A DNA stretch of 64,000 bases from Pseudopithomyces maydicus. Its lineage: Eukaryota > Ascomycota > Dothideomycetes > Pleosporales > Didymosphaeriaceae. Below, in pieces: positions 10,915-23,685 of this stretch. The stretch is from NCBI GenBank assembly GCA_026873275.1, contig JANTUC010000012.1, positions 764,001 to 828,000 on the forward strand. The letters are read 5' to 3'. Position numbers and translations under genes: made by a program. Within the stretch, counting starts at the first letter, position 1, and each line of letters starts with the position of its first letter. The notes under the pieces were generated by a model. That model made no database searches. It saw nothing but the letters and a program-made list of their open reading frames with translations, and was not told the DNA's origin.

Positions 10915-12340
10915 TCATGCTCTTCCGGATTGTCGTTCGTGTTGCTCGGCGACCTCGCGTGCATAGAATTCAACCAGCATTGTGCCGTATGCTTCCATCT
11001 CTTCCAGCGGAACCGCAAGTCGGAAGTCATTCAGTAGCAGGAATTGCAATTCCAAATGGTTCAGCTCGTTGAGAGGAAGACCGCCAACCTGTAGCAATTA
11101 ATAAATGATAAATTGTAGACCGAGGATGGGAAGCTACCTTCGCGTATCTCGAGTTGGTGTAGAACACATCCGAAAAGAATTTGCTTGCACAAGTGACACC
11201 TGCAATAACGAGGCGATGAATGTTGAAGCTGTCAACAACAAAAAAGTGAGACAAGTTATAAGGGTCAGACTCGAGGTCTTGCTGTGGCGGAGAAGGTGGT
11301 TGAGATTGGCGGACTGGTGTCTCTGCGGGCTTGCCCAACGAACCGGAGGGCGGAGGAGTTGCGGCCTGGACCGAAGAACGACTCCGGTCCTGCGAGTCCA
11401 CAAGAGATGCCGTCGAGCTGCCAGCATCAGCTTCGGCGTTTGCACGTTCGACAGATTGTTGGTTCGCTTGCCGCAGGCTGAGCATCGGGCCTGCGTTGAC
11501 CTTTTCGGTCATGCGATCGAAGTACACCAGGAGGCTTAGGAAGACCTCGTAGGTTGTAGGGCAGTATTTGTGGATGCGGCTGAGATAGCTGAGAATGGAT
11601 ATACTGGGTACGTTCTTTCCGTGGAAAGCTAGGACGCTTGTGGTTTGCTGGCTCAGCCCCGAAGCCCCTTCTGGAGGCGGTATCTGACGGTGTATATGCT
11701 CGTGCTGTCGGTCGTTTGTAGTTGTTATCTTGGTGAGCAGACCGGCCACCATCTCGATTATGTCGCTCACAGGCATCTCGCTGATCTCGTACTGCGGCCC
11801 TACATCGTTGGGATCTCGTCTGTGACGTCGCGACAAGGAGCGCGTCTGGGAGAAAGGGCTGGACTCGTCGGTCGCAAAGCTCTGGATGTGGGACAGGTTC
11901 TTAACCTTGATCCGGCGCGGAGAGGGCGCAGAGGCGTCGAGCGGGCCCCGCAACGAGGGCGCCGGAGACGGCTGGGCAGAGGATGAGGGTGCAGACGGGG
12001 CAGCAGCATCTGGGCCTGAGCGCGTGGTGGCCGGGGTGCGCTGTTGCGGCTCGAAGCGCGGGCTGGGTGGGGGTTGCGGTTGCGGTGCTTGGTGGGGCGG
12101 TGTAGCGCTGGCCTCAGACGCTGCGTGTTCTGAGCTGAGGGGTGCAGCGCTCGAGTCGGTCATTGCGACGTCTGCGGGCGGTCCTGGACGCAGAGGCGGG
12201 CTTGCGGCCGTCTGCGGGGAGGGGCGTACCGGCGTATGGTGTGCGGCAGGCGACTCTTGTGTCTGCTGCTGGTGGCCGCCGCCGCCGAAGATGTTGTGAA
12301 AGTGGTTTCCACCAAAGTCGCTGACCACGATCGATCCCAT
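10915..12340 (-). CDS. PHO80/PREG-type cyclin (Pho85 partner)
   Basis: Exons 12340-11138 and 11088-10915 (intron 49 nt) give 458 residues. The N-terminal 200 residues are Pro/Ser/Gln-rich and probably disordered. The cyclin box follows: DIIEMVAGLLTKI, ISILSYLSRIHKY, VFLSLLVYFDRM, then RLVIAGVTCASKFFSDVFY, YAKVGGLPLNELNHLE across the splice and LQFLLLNDFRLAVP. These are signatures of PHO80-family cyclins, which with a Pho85-type kinase repress the phosphate-starvation response (PREG in Neurospora). About 90 low-complexity residues (SVERANAEAD...QQDLESD) interrupt the box, as in some filamentous-fungal members. The frame is open upstream to an ATG at 12484; the ATG at 12340 (MGSIVVSDF) looks more natural. 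Confidence 0.88.
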
Positions 12341-13333
12341 GCCGCGGGTGTCGTCGGTCAAGGGCGTGCAGGAGACGCGGAGCGGGCTGCTGCGGGCGGG
12401 GTGTAGCGGAGGCGGAGGCGGAGGGGGAAGGCGGCGCAGGGCAGAGGTGCAGGCGCAGGTGCAGATGGGTGGGGGCGGCGTCAAAGAGCGTCAGTGTACA
12501 GTGGACCGGACCGCGGAGCGAGGGGTGGCAGAACTGGATGCTGGCAGTGGGGACGGGCGTGGTGGTGTCAGTCGACGACGGGGTGCTGGGTGCTGGGCGC
12601 ACAGGCAAGATAAGGGCCGTCGAGGGTCTTGTGTTTGACCTGGGGGGTTCGCGCTCAGCAAGGGCGGATAGCAGTCATGCCTTGGGCCTCAAGTCGAGTC
12701 CAGCTCGCCGTAGCCAAAATCAATTGGACGGTGCTGTGCTGGAGCTTGGGGAGGGCTGGGGGAGCAAAGGTGACGGTGAGGGTGTGTCGAGATTGCGGAC
12801 TAGGTCATAAAATACGTAGCGCTCAGACTTTGGTGCCCTCTCCAGGGCTGCACCCCCCAGCGCCTGTCCGTCAACCCGTCACCACGTGCAGATGCCCATT
12901 CACTCGTCGAGTAGGACCTGCCCGTCCGTGCATGCGCTCATCGTGCAGCGCCGCTTCACTTCCACCGCCTTGCACACCTCACATCCCCGCCCACCCACCT
13001 CTCCGACGTCGCTGGCTCCAAGGCTCATGTGAAGATCGGACAAGCAACGTGTATGGCTAAGCCTTGCATTATCATTGGTTGCATGTGCGCTGCCCTCCCA
13101 CTCGGTGGTGGGCGCCCCTGTCTGGAGCCTCCTAGCATACGACACTACAGTGCCTTACATGAGTTGACCTCCCAGCCGGCCTGAGCGTTGTGACTTGTTG
13201 GCACACACACACGCCCCCGTCATCCTGTCCGTCGGTGCTTCGTGCTGCCGACTACACCACCACAGCCCGCCAATGAACCCTCTCCAGCCCCGATATGATC
13301 TCCCACCCTTCCCAGCGCCACTGCTCGGTCTAT
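12341..13333. other. Intergenic, about 1 kb, GC-rich
   Basis: Promoter side of the cyclin gene and 3' flank of PRE3. Polypurine/polypyrimidine patches at 12400-12440 could code for Pro-rich peptide if the cyclin starts further upstream. Nothing else is recognised. Confidence 0.4.
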
Positions 13334-14214
13334 TTACTGACGACCAGGGCCTTCATACTGCTGGTCGGGCAGGTACAAGTGTCGCTGCGCACCCCGCGCA
13401 GTCAACACTACCATGCGGATGACACCGCCTGAGCTGCCGTCCCACTTAATAGCCTCCTGCAACGCACCCCTGACAAACTTGACACCCTCCTCTTCGCTCA
13501 TGTTCTCCCGCCAGTTCGCGTCGCAGTATCCGTAGATGTATGTTGATCCTGAACCGCCGATTGCATATGCCTGCTTGTGTAGAGAGCCACCGAGGGGTAT
13601 TGAGTATACCTGTCCACCGTGCCTGTGGTCGTATCCTGCAATGATCATGCCGGCCCTAAACAATTTGGTCAGTCGAAGCAGGCATGCGTGCTTCGAGTCA
13701 CATACGAAAGTGAGTCTTTGTTCGCGTAGCACAGCTCCTGGAATATGGCAGCCGCCGTCTGCGTCGTCGGAGGCTCATCGTTTGTAATGCCGTACATGCC
13801 AAGGTGGTACTGTACAATGTCTGCCACTGCCTGGGTGTCTGCTGCCGAACCCGAACGACAACACCAGATTGTGTCATGCACCTGTGTGAGCTTGTCTGTG
13901 ACTCGATTTGCAATGTATGCGCCCGTGGTCGTCCGACTGTCGGCCCCTAGTATCACACCATCCTTGAAGTTGATCGCCATACTATTCATAATTAGACAAT
14001 GTACGAGGTCGGTATTGGGGAGACGAACATGGACGTGCCGAGACTGCGAGAGACAGTTAGCAGGTGCGCGGGTTTTCTTGTCAACTGATGTCTTACTTGA
14101 CCTCGCCCTTCTTCAGGTGGTTCATGTCGACGTGGATGCCATCTACGAAAGGTGAGCTATATCCAGGTGTTTGGCAGCTGGTGGCGTACCTTCTCCAAGC
14201 ATACCCGTGGCCAT
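13334..14214 (-). CDS. PRE3: 20S proteasome subunit beta-1 (Pre3/PSMB6)
   Basis: Five exons (14214-14190, 14142-14097, 14043-14029, 13981-13706, 13655-13334) sum to 227 residues. The third exon is only 15 nt. The sequence GTSIMAINFKDGVILGADSR contains the catalytic Thr of the mature subunit right after the propeptide (GEVNLG|T), with Asp and Lys of the active site following. RTTTGAYIANRVTDK, CCRSGSAADTQAVAD, GGSLHKQAYAIGGSGS and WDGSSGGVIRMVVLT are diagnostic of beta-1, which gives the caspase-like (post-acidic) activity. The propeptide is short (about 24 residues). Divergent from the BEM46 gene across 536 bp. Confidence 0.95.
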
Positions 14215-14750
14215 TGTGGTTATGTGAGAAAGCTAGATAGTCGGGGCGGATGCGTAGAGCTTCGGGGGTATTTGGGTTGCAGGGTGGGTGTCAAAGGGCG
14301 TGTGGGGTCAAATGAGCGATGAGGCAGCCGTGTTGCGTCGCGCCTGCTCCGAGAGCTCAAAGCTCGGGCCTGGTATTATCACGTGATGTTTAAGCGGGGG
14401 GCTGCCTGGAGACCGTAGGCAGCGAATGTACTCTTGGTCATAAATAAGTGCTCGCCTCATGTCGACGGAACAGCTCCAGATATACTACTGAAGCACTGAC
14501 TAGTTGTTCAAGCCAAAGCATCTACGAAGGCGCGCGTCCGATTCGCGAGTCTCGATCCTGGAACGTCAACGGGAGAAGCTCCGTAAACGCGACTGCACCC
14601 GCGATTCACTACCCGCATCAGCCCAACGCCCCTATAAATCTTCTCCCGCAGTACAACTCTGTATCTTATCCTTTTGGACAGCCGCTCACCTACACCTATC
14701 GCTCGTTCACTGCGCCGTCCAACCGACGCCTGTACATCCCTAATACCGCC
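14215..14750. promoter_or_regulatory. Divergent promoter region, PRE3 / BEM46
   Basis: 536 bp separate two start codons pointing apart. The frame of the BEM46 start is open upstream to 14448, but the ATG at 14751 lies in a strong start context (GCCATGG). No specific operator was identified. Confidence 0.45.
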
Positions 14751-15828
14751 ATGGGTGCTACACTAGACTCCTTCCTTTCGTACCTGCGGGTCCCTTTGAT
14801 AGCGTCTTCAGGGATTGCTGCTCTACTAAGCGGCGTTCTCTATTTCAAGCAGAAGTAAGTCTCAGATGCGGTCTCCACATCCAAGTCTGATACAGGCCTA
14901 CCACAACTGGTGTACGTGGTAAACTGACTTGGGAAGTGAAATCATCTACGCAAGGAACTTCCCTCCCGACGCTCGCACCAACGTGCCCCGCCCCGCACAG
15001 TTCGGCATACCTGATTTCGAGGAACTCTTCATTCCTACACCTGACGGTGAATCGCTGAGCGCCTTCTACATCCGTGCGAACCGAGCCCAAGCACGCAATG
15101 TAACGCTCTTGATGTTCCACGGCAACGCAGGCAATATTGGATATAGATTACCGATAGCCAAGGTGCTGGCGGAAGAGCTGGGCTGTAACGTCTTCATGCT
15201 GCAATACCGTGGTTATGGACTTTCAACAGGGACACCCAATGAAAAGGGCATCAACATCGATGCGCAGACTGGTCTCGACTACATCAGGAACCGCCACGAG
15301 TTGCGGAACACACGCATTGTGCTCTACGGACAGAGCCTGGGGGGCTCGGTAGCCATTGGACTGGCTGCTCGGAACCAGAAGCAAGGTGACATTGCTGGTA
15401 TCGTGTTGGAAAACACCTTTACGTCTATGCGCAAGATGATTCCCTCGTGAGTCATCCTATGGTCACGTTATTGGATTTTGGCAGATATCCTGACTTTTAC
15501 CAGAGCTCTACCACCCGCGAAATATCTGGCACCGTTTTGCCACCAAGTCTGGCCAAGCGAGGACACGCTCCCTCAGATCACCAAGACCCCGATCTTATTT
15601 TTGAGCGGCCTCAAAGACGAGATTGTTCCGTGAGTCAAGGATACGAGTTTCTCTTAATGTTGCTGACCTTACAACAGGCCGTCTCACATGAGCAAGTTGT
15701 ACCAGGTGTGTCGATCAACGCCGAAAGTGTGGCGCGAGCTGCCGAACGGCACGCACAATGATTCTATTTCCGAACCCGGGTACTTTAATTATATACACGA
15801 CTTCCTCACCGAACACGTTGACAAATGA
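14751..15828 (+). CDS. BEM46-family alpha/beta hydrolase
   Basis: Four exons (14751-14854, 14937-15446, 15504-15629, 15678-15828) give 296 residues in exact frame. An N-terminal hydrophobic segment (about 14-32, VPLIASSGIAALLSGVLYF) is a likely membrane anchor. After the first splice come NEIIYARNFPPDARTNVPRP and FEELFIPTPDGE, typical of the BEM46/ABHD13 group. The catalytic triad is visible: nucleophile Ser in GQSLGGS, Asp in GLKDEIVP and His in NGTHND; HGNAGN is the oxyanion-hole motif. BEM46 proteins sit at the ER or eisosome-like sites in Neurospora and affect polarity and germination; the substrate is unknown. The active-site codons contain an intact run of six G (15339-15344), relevant to the frameshift finding. 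Confidence 0.92.
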
Positions 15829-18672
15829 GCATGCCGATACCGGATCCAAAGGCCGATGCATTTCGGCCGCGGCATGATTGGTGTGTCTGCGCACCGTAGC
15901 TATAGCCATTGCGGCACTGGCTCTTGCCTTGATTCTTTCGACGAGGAGAGGAAATGTCACCAAGCAGCCAACACAGGGTTGTTCATCCCGGGGGACAGCT
16001 CGAGCGTTCAACAAGCAGAGGGAGTTGCAGCCTTGGTGCAACAAGTCAAGCGGGAGCCGGTCAGGTCATGTCGATCTCGGCCATGCCGAGAAGTGGAAGG
16101 CCCGTCTTCGTCGACACGGCGGCACGATGTAGGGAAGAGAGCACGGGGGGTCCCAGCTTGTCAAGACACAATTAGAGTGTACCGAATGCTCGGGTCGTGC
16201 ATTGGCTGTGGCTAGAAGGCTCCCTAGTCCAGCTCGTCCGAGTTGTCTAGACGGGGCTCCAGGCGAGGAGGGCTGTGTCGGGACAGGTCACACGAACATG
16301 GGCATGGATAGACATTGGAGTAGGTATAGGTATACCGTAGGTTGGAATAGACAGGCGACGCGGCTCGCAGACAGCAGGCCTATGTGTCCCGTGCCATAAA
16401 CTATCGGTTGCAGAGCAAGTGACATAGCAAGTGACATGGAGACTCGGTGAGCGTGACATGTTTTAAGGGTCCAGCAGGCAGCGCTTGGTTGCGGGTGGTG
16501 GGTGTGGGGGGCAGATCGCCAGGGGAGTGGTGCCGGCATTTGCAGTCTCCGGCCTCATTCTCACGCAGGTGGCGAGGGTGATGACGAGGCGTTGCGTCTG
16601 CCATGCTGGCCGCCCAGCGTCCGTCACCGTGCATGAGATTGCGTCACCATGGGGATGGTGGTGGCTCGTCGCAGGTCGCGGGCTCGATGCGGTCGCGGCC
16701 TCGCAGCGTCCAATGGCAGCGCCCGTGGACAGGCAGCGACGTGCAAAATGGGCATACGAGCCGTTCGCGCTACCTCTCCGCGTACTGTGATAGCTCGCAG
16801 TGTTCTCGAACATGCAGGCGTGGTTCAGCGCTGTGGACCCTGATTGACGTGGTTAGACGTGCTTAGACGTGGTTAGCCCAGCGCCACACTCGCTCGCTAG
16901 GCCAGTGGAGCGCGTGCTTGGCGCTCTTCCCTGCCATCGGGTTTCAAAGTTGCATGTCCCAGTCCAGCTTTTCCCATCTGTGGCTGATGGAACTTCAGCG
17001 TCGTCCCGGCTTTCTCGTGCTGCCTCACTTGTCGCCTCCCTCCCGGAGCACTCGCCCTCCCGGCCCTGGAGCCTGCCCAGCCTCCCCACCTGGCCGCCCC
17101 AAGCCCATGCACACGCCAACGCACCTGCTGCGTCTGCCGTCTGCTAGGGCAAAATTGCCCAGTGTGGGAGGGCGCTGTGGCTGTGTCTGATCGACACTCT
17201 GGCTTTCCGACTGAACGAATATCGTCGGCGGTTGAGCCGATGTGGCAAAGTGGATACACCAGGTGCCATTGGGCCGCTGCCCTTTGCCGCAAACTCGCAA
17301 ACGACGAAACCGTCATCCAGCGACTGCCCGCCTGCCGAATCAGTGCCGAGCTGCCTGCTGGGAGACCATCGGGTATCGACCTTGTTGCTCCTCGCTGGCA
17401 ACGCCGCACTCGCTTTGCGGGACACCTGGATGCTGTCCTGGCTTATCTCTTCTGATCCGTAGCTGTCGCACCCCAACCTGTCGCTTCGCCGGCCACTTTT
17501 CGACGCCTGCTCGTCGCCCGCAACCAGCACCACCCGCCGCAGCCCTGCTCCGTCACGTTTGCAAGGCGAAACACCGGCCACGCGAGCGGTTCGATGCGGA
17601 GCTGCTTGAAAGGCCCTAGCGGTCGTCTCCGCACGTAGTGCTGGGGCACTTGCATGACTGGCCCTCCTTACCGCGTCAAGCACTCCTCTGCGGAGCCCTC
17701 CCAGCCACTTTGTGCATTTTCATTCACCCACGGCCTCCTCAGATACACATGTCGTGATCACAAACCCAAACCGCCTGCCTGGGAGCCAGACGGACCCTGA
17801 ATTGGGGTTAGATGCTTAGCGTCCTCGACCATCTCGAATAATTTTCAAACAGGTACCATCTTTGCTGTGCCATCCCGGTAGATATGTACAATTCTGCAGG
17901 GTACGATTAGCGGATCAGTCTAGTTCCAGTCGCCTACTCGCTCGCCACAATGTGACTTTCTACTCTTCTCATCGCGTTCCCAGCCCCCATTCCCATCCTG
18001 TCCTCGATCCTGAAGTTCGCCTCCATACTCAAGGGCCCGACCACCACCAGCCACTACCGAGAGGCAATCCAGACCCGCAAAACTCGTGCGGCAATTCCGA
18101 CCATACTAGACCACCTGGCGAACCCTCCTCGAGCTTCTTCGCCTCTCTGGCCTCTGAGCTTCCGGCCCACATATACGCTTTTCCCTTCTGAACATCGGTG
18201 CCGTTGCGTCGTAAAACCTCATAAGGCGTCAAAACGTACATGAGCCGTCTGAGTGGTCACACACTCCTGGCCGTCATATTCGTTCCGCTCCAAGCGAGCC
18301 TTCCTAGCCTGCCAGTACCTCAACCGTCGCTGTCAATCTTCCCCCATCCGGCCTCTCCTTGTCTTCGCTTCTTTTTTAACACTCTTGCGATTGCAATTGT
18401 TTCGTCCCATTGGTATACGCCCTGTGAATATCATCTTTCACAGCCTCTACCTTCGGTTGTCTATTGATCCGGCTTGCCACTCCCTTCACCAATTGCTTTG
18501 ATATAGCCTTAGGTATGTATTAACCTTCGTTGCTGAAGCCGCATCGAAATTGCTCGAAGCTTGCTCTCGTTTGTGGTCTTTTGCCATTCGTTTTTTTTGT
18601 CAGACATGGGCTGACATGGCCTTCGTTTGGATACAACAGTGGGTAGCACTTCCGGTCGTTATCGAGGAACCA
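15829..18672. other. Long gene-free stretch, 2.8 kb
   Basis: No conserved coding sequence is recognised. Overlapping open frames at 16.2-17.7 kb are on both strands at once, as expected from GC-rich sequence. A short tandem repeat of about GACGTGGTTA lies at 16845-16876. The last 700 bp is pyrimidine-rich and probably carries the promoter and leader of the YTH gene, with a candidate leader intron from about 18511 (GTATGT) to 18603 (TTTTGTCAG). Confidence 0.45.
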
Positions 18673-20733
18673 ATGGGTGATTTACCACCTGCGTCCGGTC
18701 CACCAGCTTTGGGCATTTCAGCAGCCGGTCTTGCTCATGATGATCATCAAGCTCGTCTGCATCAGCTGCCCTCTGAGTCGAGGTCTCCGAGTAGCAACAC
18801 ACCCTTCCATTCCCAGCTGAGCTCGATCCCCCAATCTCAACTTCGTTCCGACCTTCGTTCGTCCGCACACCCCACCAATCCGCATTATCCACAAACTCAC
18901 GATGCGACGTCGCTCAACATGGGCGCAATGGCTGGTGATCTCCCCGACTACGGCCACGTAGACGGAGTGCAACCACAGCTTGCCCGTCAACTTTCAGGCG
19001 CGTCTACATCGGCGCTTGTTTATCAACTCCAACAGAATCTACAAGTCCATGCTTCGGCCTCAAACTCCCTTCCAGTCCAACCTGGATATGGTCCCAGCTT
19101 CGGCGCTGGCCAATTTCAACACAATTATATGCCAACACACGCCCCGCCTCATACGAATTACACCGCATTCCCTTCTCACCAGCAACGCGGACCTGGTCAT
19201 AATTCAATACAAGGACCATACCAAAACTATGCACAGCAATCGCCGTACATGTACTATCCTGCGCCATACGGGACACAACCATTTGGACCTGGTTTCGCCG
19301 CGCCAAATGCACAAAATCAGGCGCTATACGGTAGAAGGCCGAGTTTGACATCGTCGCATATTCCGCCGCCCGGACATGGCATTGATATGTCACAGCAGGA
19401 CGGTATGTTCCCTCCCGGAAGTCGCGCTGTACATGGAGATCCGTCCTCAATGGGCTGGGGCGCTGGCCAATTCGTACAAACTGGTAGTAAGTAGGGACCT
19501 TTGAGATGACCTGTTCAATACTCATCGACTGACTATCTCTAAGGCATTGCGCGTCCCGGTCCTGTCAGCTCGATTCCTCGCGGCCCCCACGGAAGCCTAA
19601 ACAATCAGGCCATGCCCTCTGGGTAGGCAATCTACCTCCCGGTACGACGGTCGTGGCGTTAAAGGATCATTTTTCGCGCGACGCGACGAGAGACATCGAG
19701 AGTCTCTTCCTCATATCTAAAAGTAATTGTGCTTTCGTCAACTATCGTACAGAATCTTCATGTACTGCTGCCATGCATAGATTCCACGACTCTCGTTTTA
19801 ATGGAGTGCGCTTGGTATGCAGACTCCGCCGCAGTTCGGCACCGGCATCTGGCGTACCGACAGGTCCATCTGCTATGGTAGGACCACAGACAATAGCGGC
19901 ATCTCCACCAGTGACGCCCAGGGGCGTGGAAGGTGAAACCAGAACGCAGGCACACGGAGAGGCCAGTACGCCAGCTCAGACCAGCGACAGAGATGTCAAG
20001 AGCACCTCAGCTTCACCCGATAAGTATTTCATTGTCAAGAGCCTGACTTTGCAAGATCTTGAGCTTAGTGTCCGTAACGGCATATGGGCTACTCAATCGC
20101 ATAACGAAGATACACTCAACAAGGCTTTTGAGGTGAGCATTATCTATTGGTGCAAGATGTTCAAATTGCTGATGAGCATAGGCTGCGGACAACGTATACT
20201 TGATCTTCTCTGCGAACAAGTCTGGCGAATACTTTGGTTATGCGCGTATGGCATCTCGCATTCTTGAGGACGATGGCCAGCTCATGAATTCTGCTCCGAA
20301 ACCTGACAACATACTCGAGGCGACCGATGTACCAAAGTCCATCCCCACACCAGCGACTGAATTCGCACCGAAAGGAAGAATCATCGATGATTCTGCGAGA
20401 GGCACGATATTCTGGGAGGCAGAGCTGACTGATTCAGAAGGAGAAGAGGAGCATGCGGACAAGGAAGACACCCATGTGGAAGAAGAAGCTCCGGTTGTTG
20501 CTCAGAGCTGGGGAAAGCCTTTCCGGATCCAGTGGATGTCCACGAACCGCCTGCCATTTTATCGCACGCGAGGCCTTCGGAACCCATGGAACGCCAACCG
20601 TGAGGTCAAAATCGCAAGAGACGGAACAGAGCTTGAGCCTGCTGTCGGAGAGCGCCTTCTCCAGATGTTCCGCGGACCGAATGCTGCCCCTGTGGCACAG
20701 TCCCAGCTTGGGATGCACATGCGGCCTTTTTAA
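18673..20733 (+). CDS. YTH-domain m6A reader with RRM; apparent 1-nt frame break
   Basis: The protein combines a disordered Pro/Gln/Tyr-rich N-terminus (about 270 residues), an RRM (HALWVGNLPPGTT, then CAFVNYRTE, GVRLVCRLRR) and a YTH domain (DKYFIVKSLTLQDLELSV, NGIWATQSHNEDTLNKAF, VYLIFSANKSGEYFGYARM). The Trp residues of NGIWATQ and of FRIQWM belong to the aromatic cage that binds N6-methyladenosine in RNA. Exons are 18673-19486, 19544-20132 and 20182-20733; both introns have good signals. In exon 2 the frame entering from exon 1 (GSIARPGPVSSIPRGP) stops after the C5 run at 19584-19588, while the RRM is in the next frame. One extra C would give 651 residues. An alternative donor at 19491 (GTAGGG) would keep the frame open with a different 14-residue linker. 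The exact start is uncertain; an in-frame ATG lies upstream at 18616. Confidence 0.85.
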
Positions 20734-23685
20734 ACCCATGATAAGTCCATTGGTTTCAAAACCCTACCTTCGTTATTTACAATGATCACATGTGTGCATT
20801 TTAAGGGCGTCTATCGAGAGATGCGTATGGCAGAGGGTTGGCGAATCGTTTTTGCCGGGCCGGTTTTCGGCATACGTTCACCAGTCGATATGAGTTCGAC
20901 GAAGCAATGATTATGACGGGAACGCTAAAACAGTATCGCGGCTTTGCAAGTTGCGGGACATTTTTTTGCTTGTCACTGTCTTCGTCTTCCAGTCCTTCTA
21001 GCATCGTTTTTCTACTTCTTTACTATGTAACATATTTGATGCATGGCGGTTGTTTTTGGAAACGATGACCTGTGTGTAAGGTAATAATAATCGCACAAGT
21101 TCAAGCATTGTCGATCTTGCTACGGCAATTTGTCAGGACGGAACGCTTTGGTCAGCGGTTTGTCAAGCGCCAATAACCAGCGTTGAACACTGCATTATGT
21201 GCTAGGATCCCCCGTGTCGCAGTTGCTTTTCACCTCAGGCTTAACAGGCATCGGCGGGAAAAGCTCCGTCTCTCCAACTCCAACATGCGCAATCTCGGGC
21301 TTGACTTCGGCCATCAGCGTTACGGTTATTACCTCTCCTTCTTAGTCTACGCCTCTCACTCCACATTCAAGACACTAACGTTAGAAAGATCCAGTAAGGA
21401 TCTCGCGAGCAACAGCCGCAGCCAATCATGATTCGAAAGCAGGTCCAACGACATCCACCAGCACGCAACGGCTCTACCCTTGGTACTTGTTCAAGTGGGT
21501 CCGCAAATCTTCCAGATATGACAGTCTCCCCGCTTTATGGGTCCATGGCAAATCTACCTGGGTTGACAAGAGTTGCATCTCCAACATTTCCGCGCTTAGC
21601 TATCATTCGATCTAGATGTAATCATCTCGCAGTAGAGCATTTAGATCCGTTGTCACTCACATTAGCGGCACAGGGTAAAACGGGAGGGAGATCGTCGTCG
21701 GCACTGTAGTACAAAGATTTAAATTGATACCGATGCCACCACACTTGACACCTCGTAGCAGGATTCCCACGTGTTCTGTCGTGTCGTGTCGTGTCATGTC
21801 ATGTCACACCCTATCGCATCACCGTCCTGCCCTGGTCCAACCGCCGGTGTGGAGCCCGCACATTGGCATCGGTGGGGATTTGCAGAAGTGCGGTGTCCTG
21901 TTTCCTTCGCTTTCCTGCTATCCAAGAACTCCCCTTGCACCTCGCACTATCTATCTACCAGCCTGCCCTGCGTTGTGAGGCCCCCTCCTCCCCAATGCAG
22001 CGCCCTCGGGGCCCACGACGACCTAGACCGTGGACCCTGATCTTCCATCCCGCACACGTGCCCTCTGCTGACAACGAGGCACCGCACCGCACTGCGAGTA
22101 GACTTCCTACGAACCCATCCAAGTCGATGGAAATCAAACGGTAGGCAGTAGCTAGGTGACACCAAACCGCTGATCAATCACGGGAGAAGAAAAATAAGTT
22201 AATCCCTCGACCTCCCACCGCACGTCGTTTATCATGCGAGACCATGCCATGCTGCAGCGGTGTGGAGTACATGCTGCGGGCGAACGGGGCCTGGATTTTC
22301 GGGGGGAAGGGAAAGGGTGACTGTCGCCCTGCCCTGCTTTTGCCAGCCGCGGCGTTAGGCGCAATGCAAACCTTTTTTCGGGGCACCAGAACCCTAAGCA
22401 AACCAAGGTCAAATCCAGCCAGTAGGTACAAAACATGCTATTTTCCTTTTGTCCATGAGGGACTGTGCTTACCGCTGGAGACGCTGTGGCTGTGTGCGCT
22501 AGGCGGCTTCGGGCACTAGTGCCTTCTTCTTCCCTCTCTTTTTTTTTCCTTTTTTCTTTTTTTATACCCGTCTGATGTGATGATATCATAGAACAGGGGG
22601 TCCTGTGGGGAAGGTTGTGACGGCGAGCAGCATACCGTACATACATACTTGGGCTGGGAGAGCAGGTAACCGTAGGGGGTTGGGCCGATTCGTTATGACT
22701 TGTGCAATTGAGCCCATCCGTGCGTATATAGATACGAGGTTTCCGATTACGAACGATCCTTTACGGGTAATTTCCTCTCGCCATTGGCCTCCAAGTATCC
22801 AGCAATTTTGGTTTGGATATGATCCTCCACTCAGTGGAGCTCTTTAGATCGAAATGCAAAGGTACCTAACGGACGGAGCTACCTACGTAAGTACGTACCC
22901 GGCACGCTGATCTTAAACAAGGTTATCTGTTAAAAGGTGAGTAAGTAGCGGCGACGAAGCGAAGGGGGCGTTGGGATCGAGTCACAATAGACCAAGCATT
23001 AGACTTTCCGAGTTTCTGCGCACGGATCACGTATGCTGTTCTGCATCTAGAGCGTCCAAGCGAGCCTTTGCTTTGCATGTTATATGCTTTCTACGACGCT
23101 GTTGATGTTCATCCAAATATACCCCCTTGGGTACCTACGCATCCACGTCTGTCCACCCGCCACCTCCGCTGGTTACCAACGTCTCACCAATACTACCCGT
23201 CGTAACCATTGCCCTTTTTTTCAAAGCTTTCGTACGCGGCGTCATAATCGGTCCGTATAGGAAATGGCTCCGGTACCGAATTGACTACGCCCATCATCTT
23301 CGGCGAGTGTCTGTCACCTTATGGAACACCTAGTGCCAGGACGGCGTTCAAGAACGGGCATTCGTGCGTAAGAAATCATATTCAGAATGGCGTACATGTG
23401 AAGTGGATCCCCTTGCACGCACTTGCCGAACTGAGCCCGTTGACTTGTTCGCGAACGAAATCGGGGAAGGAGATATGATGTGACGGAGTCGGAAGAGGAA
23501 GCTCACTTCACTCATCAGTGGGGCAATTGGAGTGACAGACTGCAAACATAACATTCGTTCCGGATATCACGTTATCTAATGCGATGACCCAATCCATAAC
23601 TCCGTCGAGCTCCAACAGGAGGATACACGTACTCCCAAACACCGAACCGATAGCCGAACCCCAGAGCGCCCCCTTCCTTTTTCCG
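20734..23685. other. Long gene-free stretch, 3 kb
   Basis: Lies between the 3' end of the YTH gene and the 3' end of VelB. No coding sequence is recognised. It has a TGTCG/TGTCA pentanucleotide repeat at 21776-21806, a T-rich tract at about 22529-22563 and many short AC/GT-rich patches. Confidence 0.4.
21776..21806. repeat. Pentanucleotide tandem repeat (TGTCG/TGTCA)
   Basis: About six units of TGTCR in a row, seen directly. A simple-sequence repeat in intergenic DNA. Confidence 0.75.

Noticed and set aside
16200..17700. Overlapping frames of 90-180 codons on both strands
   Set aside because: No recognisable domain, no splice logic, GC-rich composition.
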